Program-made: the position numbers and the translations under genes | Part shown: one piece after another, positions 6,389 to 14,906 of the stretch | Layout: each line of letters starts with the position of its first letter | How positions within the stretch are numbered: the stretch's first letter is position 1 | Origin: JAVVEH01 sp032251435 | GTDB lineage: Bacteria > Verrucomicrobiota > Lentisphaeria > Oligosphaerales > MVZH01 | Reading direction: 5' to 3' | Length of the DNA stretch: 33,262 nt | NCBI GenBank assembly: GCA_032251435.1 | Contig: JAVVEH010000045.1 | Coordinates: 1 to 33,262 of the forward strand | The notes under the pieces: model-generated | Told to the model about the DNA's origin: nothing | What the model saw: only the letters and a program-made list of their open reading frames with translations | Database searches by the model: none

Positions 6389-6466
6389 GCCACAAAAAAG
6401 CGCAAAAAGCCACAAAAAAAAATCAACGTCTTCCTGCCCCTCTTAATTTTCGTGCCTTTTCGTGGC
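6389..6466. repeat. Imperfect inverted repeat of A/T-rich interspersed type
   Basis: The left arm GCCACAAAAAAGCGCAAAAA (6389-6408) is complementary, at about 15 of 20 positions, to the right arm TTTTCGTGCCTTTTCGTGGC (6447-6466). A further GCCACAAAAA follows the left arm. Similar GCCACAAAAAGGCAC-type units are scattered in many bacterial genomes of this kind (general impression). The right arm abuts the end of the hsdR remnant. Confidence 0.65.
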
Positions 6467-6468
6467 AC

Positions 6469-6700
6469 TTACTCTTGTGCGAAAACCAGCGTCTTGGGCA
6501 CCTCGAAGACGCCGTTTTCGTCGAAGCGGTCGGAGAAGATCCTCGGCAGCGCAGCGCGGAACGCCTGGATGATGTTGCGGATCTGGCTGGGGGTTGACGA
6601 CATCCTTGGCGAGCTGGTTCGGGGTGTAGTCGACCGGTTCGTCGAGCTGGGCACAGCGTTTCTTAAGGGTCAGCTTCTCGCGCTTGTCGACGCATTCCAT
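6469..6700 (-). pseudogene. hsdR: Remnant of type I restriction enzyme R subunit
   Basis: Two overlapping minus-strand frames together read like an internal piece of HsdR. The first gives REKLTLKKRCAQLDEPVDY then TPNQLAKDVVN, and the second continues SQIRNIIQAFRAALPRIFSD, the RFDENG turn, then VFEVPKTLVFAQE. The switch between frames is near 6590, so at least one frameshift is present. In intact HsdR the VPKTL(I/V)FA segment belongs to the second helicase domain and is followed by a DSHA-type motif. Here a stop follows immediately, and the A/T-rich inverted repeat begins 2 bp further on. No hsdM or hsdS is nearby. This is a dead fragment of a restriction system about 80 codons long, where full HsdR has roughly 800-1000. 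Confidence 0.75.
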
Positions 6701-6908
6701 TTTTCACATCCCCACTGGTCATAAAACGCGCACGGGCAAACAATAAATGTCATCATCAGTTTCGCCAACAATCCAGGTGATTCATCGTATCCTCCTTTAA
6801 ATAAATAGATTACCCAAAAAAAAGATCCGTTGGCACAGGCATAGCTATCTCCAATTATCTCCCAGCGGGGAGTGGTAATTTTAATCATGATCACATTGGA
6901 GACATGCG

Positions 6909-8909
6909 ATGAAACTGAAACACATTATCCCCGCGCTGTTTATCAGCGCTCTGTTCGCTCCTCTTTTCGGTCACGCGGCCGGGACCTTGCAACCCGTCGG
7001 CAGCGCTTACGCGCCGATGGTCATCGAGGATCACGCGGTGAATGTGGTCATCAACAACGGCTTCGCCATGACCCGTGTCACCCAGACCTTCCGCAACCCC
7101 AACACGGTCGATTTGGAAGCGCTTTACACCTTTCCGCTTCCTCAAAGCGCCACCCTGTCCGAAGTCACTGTGACCATTGGCGAAACCGTGATCAACGGTG
7201 AGGTTCTGGCGAAAGAAGAAGCGGAAAAAATCTACGGCGAGGAACGGGACGCCGGCAATGACGCGGCGTTGGCTGAGAAAGACGGTTACAAACACCTCAC
7301 ATTCGCCGTCTCCCGCGTTCCCGCCGGAAACACGGCTCTGGTGTCATTTCTGTATTATCAGCCCCTGGCCATCGATACCGGTGTCGGGCGCTATGTTTAT
7401 CCGTTGGCCGAAGGCGGCACCGACGACAGCCAGGAAATGAGTTTCTGGCAGCGGAATGACACCGTCAGCGGCATATTTTCCTTTGCTATCGAACTCAAAT
7501 CCGCCTGGCCGGTCAGCGATGTGCGGCTGCCGGGGCTGGAGTCACAGACGACGATTGATCAGCCGTCGCCGAACCACTACCGGGCCCGGGTTGAGCGGAC
7601 GGGAAGTGACCTCAGCAAAGACATCATTTTTTATTACCGGTTACAGGACAACCTGCCCGGCCGGGTGGAACTGATTCCTTACCGGGCGGACACCACCGGC
7701 GCCGGCACCTTCATGCTGGTGGTCACGCCCGGTCTGGATTTGCGGCCGCTTGACCAGGGCGCGGACTACATTTTCATTCTCGACACCTCCGGCAGCATGA
7801 GCGCCAAGATCGGCGCCCTCGCTCAAGGCGTGTCCCGGGCGTTGGACACCCTGCGTCCGGAGGACCGGTTCCGGATTGTCAGCTTCAACAATGCCGCCCA
7901 GTCGTTATATCACGGCTGGCAAACCGCCACGCCGGCTAATGTGAAAGCCGCCATACAGAAAGTTTCCGGGCTTGGATCATCCGGGGGAACCAACCTGTAC
8001 GCCGGTCTGAAAGAAGGACTCCGGAGTTTGGATGACGACCGGGCGACCAGCATTATTCTCGTCACCGATGGTGTCACCAATCAGGGCGTGATCAGCCCGA
8101 AGGCCTTCCACGAGTTAATGAAGGAACATGACATCCGGGTCTTTGGCTTCCTCATGGGTAACAGCGCCAACTGGCCGCTGATGCGGACCATTTGTGACGC
8201 CAGCGGCGGATTTTATGACAGCGTGAGCACGGGTGATGACATTCTGGGTAAAATCATGCTGGCCAAAAGCAAAATGGGCCACGCCTGTCTGCATGACGCT
8301 GAACTGACCATCACCGGCGGCGGCGTTTCCGGTCTGACCGACGGCATGATCGGCAAGGTTTTCCGGGGACAGCAACTGGTGTTTTTCGGCCGCTACGCCA
8401 CCCCCGGCCCCGCCGAAGTCACGCTCAAAGCCACCCTTACCGGCGAAGACAAAGTCTATTCCACCACATTTGATTTTCCGGCGGTGGACACGGCCAACCC
8501 GGAACTTGAGCGGCTGTGGGCCATGAACCAGGTGGAACACATTGAACAGCTCGCCATGGTCGGCGCGACCCCGGCGGACGAAGCGGCGACGGCGGTCCGG
8601 GATCTGGGCGTCGAGTATCAAATTGTCACGGATGAAACCTCGATGCTGGTATTAAGCGACGAGACATTCCGCCAGCATGGTATCGAGCGCCGCAACCAGG
8701 CCCGGACGGGCGCGGAACGCGCCGCCCAGGCCCGGCGCGCCGCCCAGCCGCCGGCTAACCGCCGGGTGGACAACCATAAACCCGCCTTTGACCTGCCGAC
8801 CCCGTCCATTGGCGGCGGCGCCGGCGCCATTGACCCGTTTATGGCCCTGGTCCTGGGGACACTGTCCTCCATCACCCTGATCATCGCCAAACACACCCGT
8901 AAACAATGA
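6909..8909 (+). CDS. Secreted VIT-vWA domain protein with rhombosortase-type C-terminal tail
   Basis: A 666-residue envelope protein. It has a Sec signal peptide (1 to about 24, ending GHAAG), then a VIT domain (about 26-155) with the typical VTQTFRNPNTVDLEALYTFP and the EEAEKIYGEERDAG helix. A vWA domain follows from about 286, with the MIDAS start FILDTSGSMS (D292, S294, S296) and later VTDGVTNQG. The C-terminus is low-complexity Ala/Arg, then GGGAGAIDP, a hydrophobic helix (FMALVLGTLSSITLIIA) and basic KHTRKQ. This tripartite tail resembles GlyGly-CTERM sorting signals. The next gene, a rhombosortase-like protease, overlaps its stop codon by 4 nt, so the protein is very probably cleaved and released or anchored by that enzyme. 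VIT-vWA proteins paired with sortases are known in marine proteobacteria; here the partner is a rhomboid. The start is set by GGAG 7 nt upstream. Confidence 0.92.
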   Translation: MKLKHIIPALFISALFAPLFGHAAGTLQPVGSAYAPMVIEDHAVNVVINNGFAMTRVTQTFRNPNTVDLEALYTFPLPQSATLSEVTVTIGETVINGEVLAKEEAEKIYGEERDAGNDAALAEKDGYKHLTFAVSRVPAGNTALVSFLYYQPLAIDTGVGRYVYPLAEGGTDDSQEMSFWQRNDTVSGIFSFAIELKSAWPVSDVRLPGLESQTTIDQPSPNHYRARVERTGSDLSKDIIFYYRLQDNLPGRVELIPYRADTTGAGTFMLVVTPGLDLRPLDQGADYIFILDTSGSMSAKIGALAQGVSRALDTLRPEDRFRIVSFNNAAQSLYHGWQTATPANVKAAIQKVSGLGSSGGTNLYAGLKEGLRSLDDDRATSIILVTDGVTNQGVISPKAFHELMKEHDIRVFGFLMGNSANWPLMRTICDASGGFYDSVSTGDDILGKIMLAKSKMGHACLHDAELTITGGGVSGLTDGMIGKVFRGQQLVFFGRYATPGPAEVTLKATLTGEDKVYSTTFDFPAVDTANPELERLWAMNQVEHIEQLAMVGATPADEAATAVRDLGVEYQIVTDETSMLVLSDETFRQHGIERRNQARTGAERAAQARRAAQPPANRRVDNHKPAFDLPTPSIGGGAGAIDPFMALVLGTLSSITLIIAKHTRKQ

Positions 8910-9595
8910 CAATAAACATGACAAGAAAAACCATCCCCTTCGTCACCCTGCTCCTCGCCCTGCCCGCGGTTGGTTTATTCATCTTCCCGGCCAGTTCAGC
9001 CCTGTTTCAATACGACCGGGCGGCGATTTTTCAAGGCGAATTCTGGCGGTTGATCACGCATCACTGGACTCATTGGAACGCCGATCATCTCATCTGGGAT
9101 CTGATCACGTTCATTGGCCTGGGGGCGGTCTGCGAACTCCGCGACCGCCGGGCTTTCATCCGGGTCATCACCGTCACGTCCCTGGTCATCTCTGTGGCCC
9201 TGTTCACGGCGCTGGGGTCCTTAATGACCTGCCGGGGACTTTCCGGACTTGACTCCGCCCTTTTCGGTCTGTTAATCACCCGTGTTTATCTGGATGAGGG
9301 GCGGCGCGACCGTGCCGTGAAACACCTGTGTCTGGCCGCGGCGGCTTTCTTTTTCATCAAGACGCTGATTGAGACCGGGGCCGGGGTCACCCTGTTTGTC
9401 GACAGCGCCCAAGCCCGGATGATTCCCATCCCGCTTTCTCATCTAAGCGGCTTTATCAGTGGCTGTTTCCTTGCAAGTCCATCCGCGCTCACTATATTCC
9501 GTGCTCGTATGAGCCCACGTGGCTCCCGTATCAACGCAGGCCGGCTGCCGCTCAAAAAAGAGCCGGGGCCGGTGGAGGCCGTCCAAGCCTCCTAA
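8906..9595 (+). CDS. rrtA: Rhombosortase-like rhomboid-family intramembrane serine protease
   Basis: A 229-residue polytopic membrane protein. After TM1 it has FWRLITHHWTHWNADHLIWD (46-65), the rhomboid-typical loop and TM2 entry. The catalytic segment RGLSGLDSALFGLL (110-123) carries the nucleophile Ser113, and SHLSGFISG (178-186) carries His179. The GLSGLDSA form and short length are those I know for rhombosortases rather than classical GlpG, whose motif is GASG. The start at 8906 overlaps the VIT-vWA stop (ATGA); ATG 8918 is an alternative giving 225 residues. The C-terminal 30-40 residues are cytoplasmic, basic and variable. The expected substrate is the adjacent protein's Gly-rich C-terminal tail. 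The gene symbol is by family resemblance. Confidence 0.85.
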   Translation: MTINMTRKTIPFVTLLLALPAVGLFIFPASSALFQYDRAAIFQGEFWRLITHHWTHWNADHLIWDLITFIGLGAVCELRDRRAFIRVITVTSLVISVALFTALGSLMTCRGLSGLDSALFGLLITRVYLDEGRRDRAVKHLCLAAAAFFFIKTLIETGAGVTLFVDSAQARMIPIPLSHLSGFISGCFLASPSALTIFRARMSPRGSRINAGRLPLKKEPGPVEAVQAS

Positions 9596-9615
9596 TCGTT
9601 TTTGAGAGGTTTTCC

Positions 9616-10593
9616 ATGAACATACTTGTCGCGGGTGGTGCCGGATACATTGGCAGTTGCTGCACGGAATATTTAATTGACCGGGGACATAACGTCGTTG
9701 TTTATGACGCCTTGATCACCGGACACCGGGAAGCGGTTGACGAGCGCGCCATAGACTTCATTCACGCTGATTTAGCCGATTCGGAAAAGCTGGCCCACAC
9801 GCTGCTCGAGTATGAAATTGAAGGCATCATTCATTTCGCCGCCTTCAGCCTGGTGGGTGAGTCCATGGAGAAGCCCGGCAAATATTTTGACAACAATGTC
9901 GGCACCGGCGTGAAACTGCTGCAAACCGCGTTTGAGTCCGGCGTGCGGAAAATTGTTTTTTCCAGCACCGCGGCGACCTACGGCATGCCGGAGAACATCC
10001 CCATCCAGGAGTCTGAACGCACCCGTCCGATCAACCCTTACGGCGAGTCCAAACTCATGTTCGAGAAAATTCTCGAGTGGTACCATAAAATTCATGATCT
10101 GGACTACTGCGCGCTCCGCTACTTCAACGCCGCCGGCGCTTGTAAGCAATTTGGTGAGGACCACAATCCGGAAACACATTTAATTCCCATCGTCCTGCAA
10201 GCGGCCGCGGGCCAGCGCCCGAATGTGAAGATTTTCGGCACGGACTATGACACACCCGACGGCACCTGCATCCGGGATTATATCCATGTGACCGACTTAG
10301 CCCAGGCCCACCTGCAAGCGTTGGAAAGCGACGCGGTCGGCAGCTTTAACCTGGGTTCCGGAACGGGGTTCAGCGTCCGTGAAATCATTGATGTGGCACG
10401 GGAAGTCACCGGCCGCGAGATTCCGGTTGAAGAAGCGGATCGCCGGGCCGGCGATCCGCCGCGTCTGATCAGCGACTCAACCGCGGTGAAAGACGTGCTG
10501 GGCTGGACCCCCTTGTATGACGATGTGCGGAAGATTGTGGAGGACGCCTGGATCTGGAAGCGCGATCACCCTGACGGTTACGCCAAAGATTAG
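9616..10593 (+). CDS. galE: UDP-glucose 4-epimerase
   Basis: An extended short-chain dehydrogenase of 325 residues that interconverts UDP-glucose and UDP-galactose with bound NAD+. Visible are the NAD-binding GGAGYIGS (7-14), the catalytic pair Y142 and K146 in NPYGESK, the FSSTAATYG segment with the active-site Ser/Thr (115-123), ALRYFNAAGA, and the C-terminal VKDVLGWTPLYDD. Length and motif order match GalE. It has GAGAGG-type spacing (Shine-Dalgarno AGAGG at 9604-9608). It begins an envelope-related run, with the next gene only 4 nt after its stop, so the two are probably co-translated. Confidence 0.93.
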   Translation: MNILVAGGAGYIGSCCTEYLIDRGHNVVVYDALITGHREAVDERAIDFIHADLADSEKLAHTLLEYEIEGIIHFAAFSLVGESMEKPGKYFDNNVGTGVKLLQTAFESGVRKIVFSSTAATYGMPENIPIQESERTRPINPYGESKLMFEKILEWYHKIHDLDYCALRYFNAAGACKQFGEDHNPETHLIPIVLQAAAGQRPNVKIFGTDYDTPDGTCIRDYIHVTDLAQAHLQALESDAVGSFNLGSGTGFSVREIIDVAREVTGREIPVEEADRRAGDPPRLISDSTAVKDVLGWTPLYDDVRKIVEDAWIWKRDHPDGYAKD

Positions 10594-10597
10594 CCGC

Positions 10598-11626
10598 ATG
10601 AAAAAGCGCCTTCACTCATTGTGTTTCACCGGAGCGCGGATCATCATCGGACTGGCGATCGCCTTTTTCCTGATTTCCAAAACGATGGAAGAGGCCAAGG
10701 TGACCCCGGCTGATCTATGGGCTAAAATCTCCCAAGCCAACCCGCTGCTTCTTTTGCTCGCCATGTCACTCTACGGGGTGGTTCTGATGCTGGGGGCCTG
10801 GCGATGGCGGCTGTTGTTGAACGCCCAACATATTTCATCCTCCTGGCTCAACGCTTTTCGTTTGACGCTCATTGGTTTCTTTTTCAACTTGGCTGTTCCC
10901 GGGGCGGTCGGCGGGGATGTGGCCAAAATGGGCTATTTGGCGAAAATGCGGAAAGGGCAAGCGACGGAAGGCGTTTTCTCGATCATTGTTGATCGTCTGT
11001 TTGGTGTTTTCGGGCTGTTTGTGGTCGCCTCGATCAGCGTTTTAGCGGGGTGGCCGTTATTACGCGGTTTGCCGCCGGAAAGCGCCTTCATACGCCAAGC
11101 CGCCATTGTGGTCGCGCTGGGAAGTGTCGCCGGCATCGCCGCCCTTTTAGTGATGGAATTTCACGCCACGCTTCTGAATTTTCCCGGCATCCGAAACCTA
11201 TGGCCGGTCGCCGCGCGGATCACGCCTCAACCCGTCAGCGAAACGGTCATCCGACTGGTCAGGGCCTTGGACATCTACCGTAAGAACAAGCCCGTTTTAG
11301 GGCTGGCTTTTCTTATCTCGTTGTGCGTTCACACCCTGCTGGGCGCCGAATTATATGTGGTCGGGCGGGCCATGGCGGAGCGGACGACACCGGCGCGCGG
11401 CTATTTTTTAACGACCCAGGTGGCCAACGCCGTCGCCGCCGTTCCAGTCACTCCGGGGGGTGTCGGCCTGCGCGACAAAAGCAGTCAGGAGTTTTTATCC
11501 GCGTTTGGCATGAGCGCCGAGCTGGCGGCCATCATCCCGCTTGCCGTGACCGTGATCATCCTGGTTTGGGCGATGATCGGTCTCGTCGTGTTTATTATCG
11601 GCCCGAGCGACACCGGAAAAGACTGA
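10598..11626 (+). CDS. UPF0104 / lysylphosphatidylglycerol synthase TM-like membrane protein
   Basis: ATG 10598 sits 4 nt after galE's stop and starts MKKRLHSLCFTGARIIIGLA, the first membrane helix. Further N-terminal readings would overlap galE. The 342-residue protein has about seven or eight hydrophobic segments and the family signatures RWRLLLNAQ, FFFNLAVPGAVGGDVAKMGY (about 91-110), GVFSIIVDRLFGVFGLF, and VTPGGVGLRDKSSQEFL near the C-terminus. These are the GG-D and P-G-G-x-G motifs of the LPG_synthase_TM (UPF0104/DUF304-neighbour) family. Members without the soluble MprF synthase domain often sit beside polysaccharide or lipid genes, so a flippase or lipid-export role is plausible but unproven. 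Its neighbours galE, an AsmA-like protein and a UDP-sugar epimerase support an envelope role. Confidence 0.83.
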   Translation: MKKRLHSLCFTGARIIIGLAIAFFLISKTMEEAKVTPADLWAKISQANPLLLLLAMSLYGVVLMLGAWRWRLLLNAQHISSSWLNAFRLTLIGFFFNLAVPGAVGGDVAKMGYLAKMRKGQATEGVFSIIVDRLFGVFGLFVVASISVLAGWPLLRGLPPESAFIRQAAIVVALGSVAGIAALLVMEFHATLLNFPGIRNLWPVAARITPQPVSETVIRLVRALDIYRKNKPVLGLAFLISLCVHTLLGAELYVVGRAMAERTTPARGYFLTTQVANAVAAVPVTPGGVGLRDKSSQEFLSAFGMSAELAAIIPLAVTVIILVWAMIGLVVFIIGPSDTGKD

Positions 11627-11646
11627 TCCTTTCTAAGGAAAAGACC

Positions 11647-13683
11647 ATGACACGGAAGAAAAAAACAGCCTTAGGTGTTTTGGTAATTTCAGCCAGCCTG
11701 GCCATCACCGCCTGGTTTGTGGTGACATCCGAATTTTTTATCAAGAAAGCGGTTTTCCCCAGGGTGGCGGCCAGCCTGGGTGCGGAACTGGATGCCGAAA
11801 CGGTTTCACTGCGCCCGTTTTCCAGTCTTGAGTTAACCCGGCTGACCGTTAAGCGGGAGGGAAAACTGGATGTGAAAATCGGCCACATGCGGGTGAACTA
11901 TTCGTTGATGTCCTTGTTGAAAAAATCTCCCGTCGTCTCCGAATGCCTGATTGAAAATGGTGACATCGTCATTCGTCTCGCCGCCCCCGCGCCCGGCGTG
12001 GAAGCCCCGGAACCCGCGTCCCGTGTTCCGGAAACATCGCCCCGAAAATCCAGCCCCCCCTCATTGGATATACGGAACATCAGCCTGAAAAACATAGCCG
12101 TCACCATTTTTCCCCCCGGAGAGACGGAAAAAAACATTCACATTGACAACCTCAGCGTTCATATTCCAATGATTAAAAACGGGGAGATATTAAATCTGAA
12201 GACAACGTTCGCCATCCTGTCCGCGGCGCTTCCCGATGGTGATATGAGCGCGGAGCTGGTCACGGTCACCTCAGCCATCCGCCTTTCCGCTGAGCTTTTT
12301 CCCGAATCTGTGGACACTCAACTGACGATAGAAAACGTGGAGGGTGTTTATTGCCATCCCACTGATATCCGGGTGGCGGCCAGAGCGTCAGTCACGTCCC
12401 CGACCCGGATAACCCTTGACAGGCTCGCCGGCTCTGTGGGTCCGGCGGGCGAGGCCGCGCTTTGCTCGCTGGAAGGCAAGGGATCGGTCAACACTGAGGC
12501 GGACGATTTTCAATACATGCTGTCGTTGTCTTCCCCGGAGGTGATCAACGCCGACGCCTTGCGGCAATTATTCACCGTCGAGACAAGCGAACCGACAAAC
12601 GGACAACCGCCGGAACCGCCGGAGAAAGAGCCTGAAGCTGACATCCCGCTGCCGGCCATCCCGCCCGGGATCGCGGCGAAAGTGGATATCGCCCTGCCTG
12701 GAATCACGTATCAAACCTATCACGTGAAAAATATAACCATCCAAGCCACACTTAAGGACAGCGTTTTAACCATACCGGCCGCGTCATGTGTCACCTTCGA
12801 CACCCCCGTGAACCTCGTCGCCACATGGGATGGAGGAGATCCCGGAGATCACCATGTCACCAGCGCTGTGACACTTGGAAAAACGCCCGCCGGAAAGATT
12901 TTGTCGACCCTCCGGCCCGCCTTCCCGGTTGTTTTTAATGGCGGATTTGAAAGTCTGTCATTGCATGCGTCCACCCGGGGAACGTTGGTCAGTCACTTGC
13001 TGGACAATTTGACGGGAGAATCTCAGTTTCAGATCAGCAGTCTGACGGTGGAATCCATGCCATCCTGGGCGGACCAGTTGACCCGGGGCGTATTACGCCT
13101 TTTCAGCTTGAGCCGCGACGATTTAAGCTTCCATGGCGGGGCAGGAACACTCGCCTTAAGCCAGGGGGTTGTGGATGTTCGGGATGTCTTTCTAGATGCC
13201 GCTCTTTGGCGGTTGAATCTGATCGGAAAAGTCCCTCTGGAAGGCGCGCCGGATCTAACCTTCACCCCCGCGTTCCGGGGCACATCCGCACGGAAACTGG
13301 CCGACCAGGGAATCCGCCTGGATAAGGAAAGCGAAGGCTTTCAACCCGCGCCGCCCTTACAACTGAAGGGAGATATCTGGAATTCCCGGAAAGCCTTGAC
13401 CGCTGTGCCCCTGCTTGTGATGAACTATTCCGCCGCGTTACGCGCGGACTCGGCTGAATTAAAAGCGGTTAATGACGGTGTGACCATTTTAAAAGACATC
13501 ATGGACAAGCCCGACACCATCACCAAAGAACCCGGAAAAATTCTCCAGGGCGCCTATGGCATCTATCGGGACATCGAAAAACAGAAAGATGAGGACGACG
13601 CTGCGAAAGGCAAAGAAACGGATCCCCCCAAGCCTGAAGAGCACCTTATCGACTCCCTGCTGAAGGGTGTTCTCGGAAAGTAG
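11647..13683 (+). CDS. AsmA-family-like periplasmic membrane-anchored protein
   Basis: ATG 11647 follows AAGGAAAAG (11635-11643) and begins KKKTALGVLVISASLAITAW, a single N-terminal membrane anchor. The 678-residue protein continues as beta-strand-rich repetitive text. The first ~110 residues (PRVAASLGAELDAETVSLRP, then LKKSPVVSECLIENGDIVIRL) match the AsmA/DUF748 pattern, in which a lipid-transfer groove is built from repeated strands. A Pro/Glu-rich linker lies around 315-340, and another tail (KQKDEDDAAKGKETDPPKPE) precedes an amphipathic end LIDSLLKGVLGK. AsmA-like proteins are thought to move phospholipids between membranes. No enzymatic motif is seen. It is part of the plus-strand run from galE with a 20-bp spacer. 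Confidence 0.75.
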   Translation: MTRKKKTALGVLVISASLAITAWFVVTSEFFIKKAVFPRVAASLGAELDAETVSLRPFSSLELTRLTVKREGKLDVKIGHMRVNYSLMSLLKKSPVVSECLIENGDIVIRLAAPAPGVEAPEPASRVPETSPRKSSPPSLDIRNISLKNIAVTIFPPGETEKNIHIDNLSVHIPMIKNGEILNLKTTFAILSAALPDGDMSAELVTVTSAIRLSAELFPESVDTQLTIENVEGVYCHPTDIRVAARASVTSPTRITLDRLAGSVGPAGEAALCSLEGKGSVNTEADDFQYMLSLSSPEVINADALRQLFTVETSEPTNGQPPEPPEKEPEADIPLPAIPPGIAAKVDIALPGITYQTYHVKNITIQATLKDSVLTIPAASCVTFDTPVNLVATWDGGDPGDHHVTSAVTLGKTPAGKILSTLRPAFPVVFNGGFESLSLHASTRGTLVSHLLDNLTGESQFQISSLTVESMPSWADQLTRGVLRLFSLSRDDLSFHGGAGTLALSQGVVDVRDVFLDAALWRLNLIGKVPLEGAPDLTFTPAFRGTSARKLADQGIRLDKESEGFQPAPPLQLKGDIWNSRKALTAVPLLVMNYSAALRADSAELKAVNDGVTILKDIMDKPDTITKEPGKILQGAYGIYRDIEKQKDEDDAAKGKETDPPKPEEHLIDSLLKGVLGK

Positions 13684-13883
13684 TCCGGTCTGGTCACGGT
13701 TTCGCGGGCGTGCGGATTCGCCGCGGGCGGCGATTTCAGACACCGCGGCCCTGTTCTTCGCCATCGGCGCCGACTGAGCCTCAATCATTGTCCAAAGCCT
13801 TTCGCCACTATCGCAAAGCCCGAAGCCAAGGGTATATTACGCGGTTCGCGCACAAGCCATTTTTCACTCCTGGAGACAGTCGC

Positions 13884-14855
13884 ATGTCAAACGATCCCGT
13901 TCTTATCACCGGATCCGCCGGTTTTATCGGTTATCATCTCGCCGCCGAATTACTGAATCAGGGACGGCGCGTTGTCGGTTTTGATAATTTTAATGACTAT
14001 TACGATCCGGCCTTGAAAGAAGCCCGGAACGCCCGTCTCGAAACATCTCCAAACTTCACCTGCGTCCGTGGCGACTTGGCTGATTTTGACCGGGTGAAAG
14101 AGGTGTTCGACACCTTCGCGTTCGCCGATGTGGTCCATTTGGCCGCTCAAGCGGGAGTGCGTTACTCGTTGACCCATCCATTCGCTTACGTGCAAGCGAA
14201 CTTGGCCGGTTTTGTGAATATTTTAGAAGCGGTCAGGCACTCAAATTGCTCCCGGTTGCTCTACGCGTCCAGCTCCAGTGTTTACGGCGGCAACACCAAA
14301 TTGCCTTTCGCGGAAAGCGACCGTGTCGACAACCCGATCAGCCTGTATGCGGCGACCAAAAAGGCGAATGAGTTAATCGCTCATTCGTACTCGCACCTGT
14401 ATGGCATCACGACAATCGGCTTCCGGTTTTTCACCGTTTACGGGCCTTGGGGGCGGCCGGACATGGCCATGTGGATCTTCGCGGACAAGATCAGTAAAGG
14501 GATTCCGATCCCCGTTTTCAACCACGGCGACATGCGGCGGGATTTCACCTATGTGGACGATGTCATTCAAGGATTGGTCAACGCTCTGAACGCCACGGAT
14601 TTGAAAAAATATGACCTGTTCAACTTAGGCAATCATCAGTCAGAGAAACTATTGGACTTGATCGAGTTAATCGAGCAGTCCATCGGGAAAAAGGCGATCC
14701 TTGATCTCCAGCCGATTCAACCGGGCGATGTCCCGGCCACGTTCGCCGATGTGGATCACGCCCGGGAGCTGTTGGGGTACGCCCCCGCCACCCCCATCTC
14801 AGTCGGCGTGCCTAAATTCATTGACTGGTTTAACGATTATCATGCCAAACAGTGA
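13884..14855 (+). CDS. NAD-dependent UDP-glucuronate 4-epimerase-like protein
   Basis: A 323-residue extended SDR. ATG 13884 is preceded by TGGAGA (13871-13876), while a longer reading back to 13710 would be GC-rich nonsense. NAD motif GSAGFIG (10-16), FDNFNDYYDP (33-42), catalytic Y155 and K159 in SLYAATKK, HLAAQAGVRYS (85-95), FFTVYGPWGRPDMA, and FTYVDDV are diagnostic of the UDP-GlcA 4-epimerase/CapI group rather than GalE or RmlB. The product would be UDP-galacturonate for capsule or LPS. It has its own 200-bp upstream gap (13684-13883), which holds a TATATT at 13831 but no clear -35, so it may be transcribed separately from the genes before it. Confidence 0.87.
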   Translation: MSNDPVLITGSAGFIGYHLAAELLNQGRRVVGFDNFNDYYDPALKEARNARLETSPNFTCVRGDLADFDRVKEVFDTFAFADVVHLAAQAGVRYSLTHPFAYVQANLAGFVNILEAVRHSNCSRLLYASSSSVYGGNTKLPFAESDRVDNPISLYAATKKANELIAHSYSHLYGITTIGFRFFTVYGPWGRPDMAMWIFADKISKGIPIPVFNHGDMRRDFTYVDDVIQGLVNALNATDLKKYDLFNLGNHQSEKLLDLIELIEQSIGKKAILDLQPIQPGDVPATFADVDHARELLGYAPATPISVGVPKFIDWFNDYHAKQ

Positions 14856-14881
14856 CACCCCGCCGGGCCCGGCGGGGTCAC
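14852..14881 (+). terminator. Very strong GC hairpin after the epimerase gene
   Basis: GTGA-(CA)-CCCCGCCGGG pairs with CCCGGCGGGG-TCAC: a perfect 20-nt palindrome plus 4 flanking pairs with a 2-nt bulge. It overlaps the stop codon. There is no immediate T-run (CGCCAAACAG follows), so it is either a non-canonical terminator or an mRNA 3'-end stabiliser before the next gene. Confidence 0.6.
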
Positions 14882-14906
14882 GCCAAACAGATCCTTCTTT
14901 TCTTAC

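Larger units (their letters stand above)
5940..6908. other. Gene-poor debris region
   Basis: No convincing intact gene is present in this 969-bp stretch. It contains repeat copy 3, short tandem repeats, an A/T-rich inverted repeat and an hsdR scrap on the minus strand (all listed separately). At 6209-6229 and 6281-6299, two segments share TGACAGA followed by C/A-rich ATGG/CATTT text, suggesting another small repeat. The last ~200 bp (6701-6908) hold only the Shine-Dalgarno (GGAG, 6898-6901) of the VIT-vWA gene. Confidence 0.7.
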
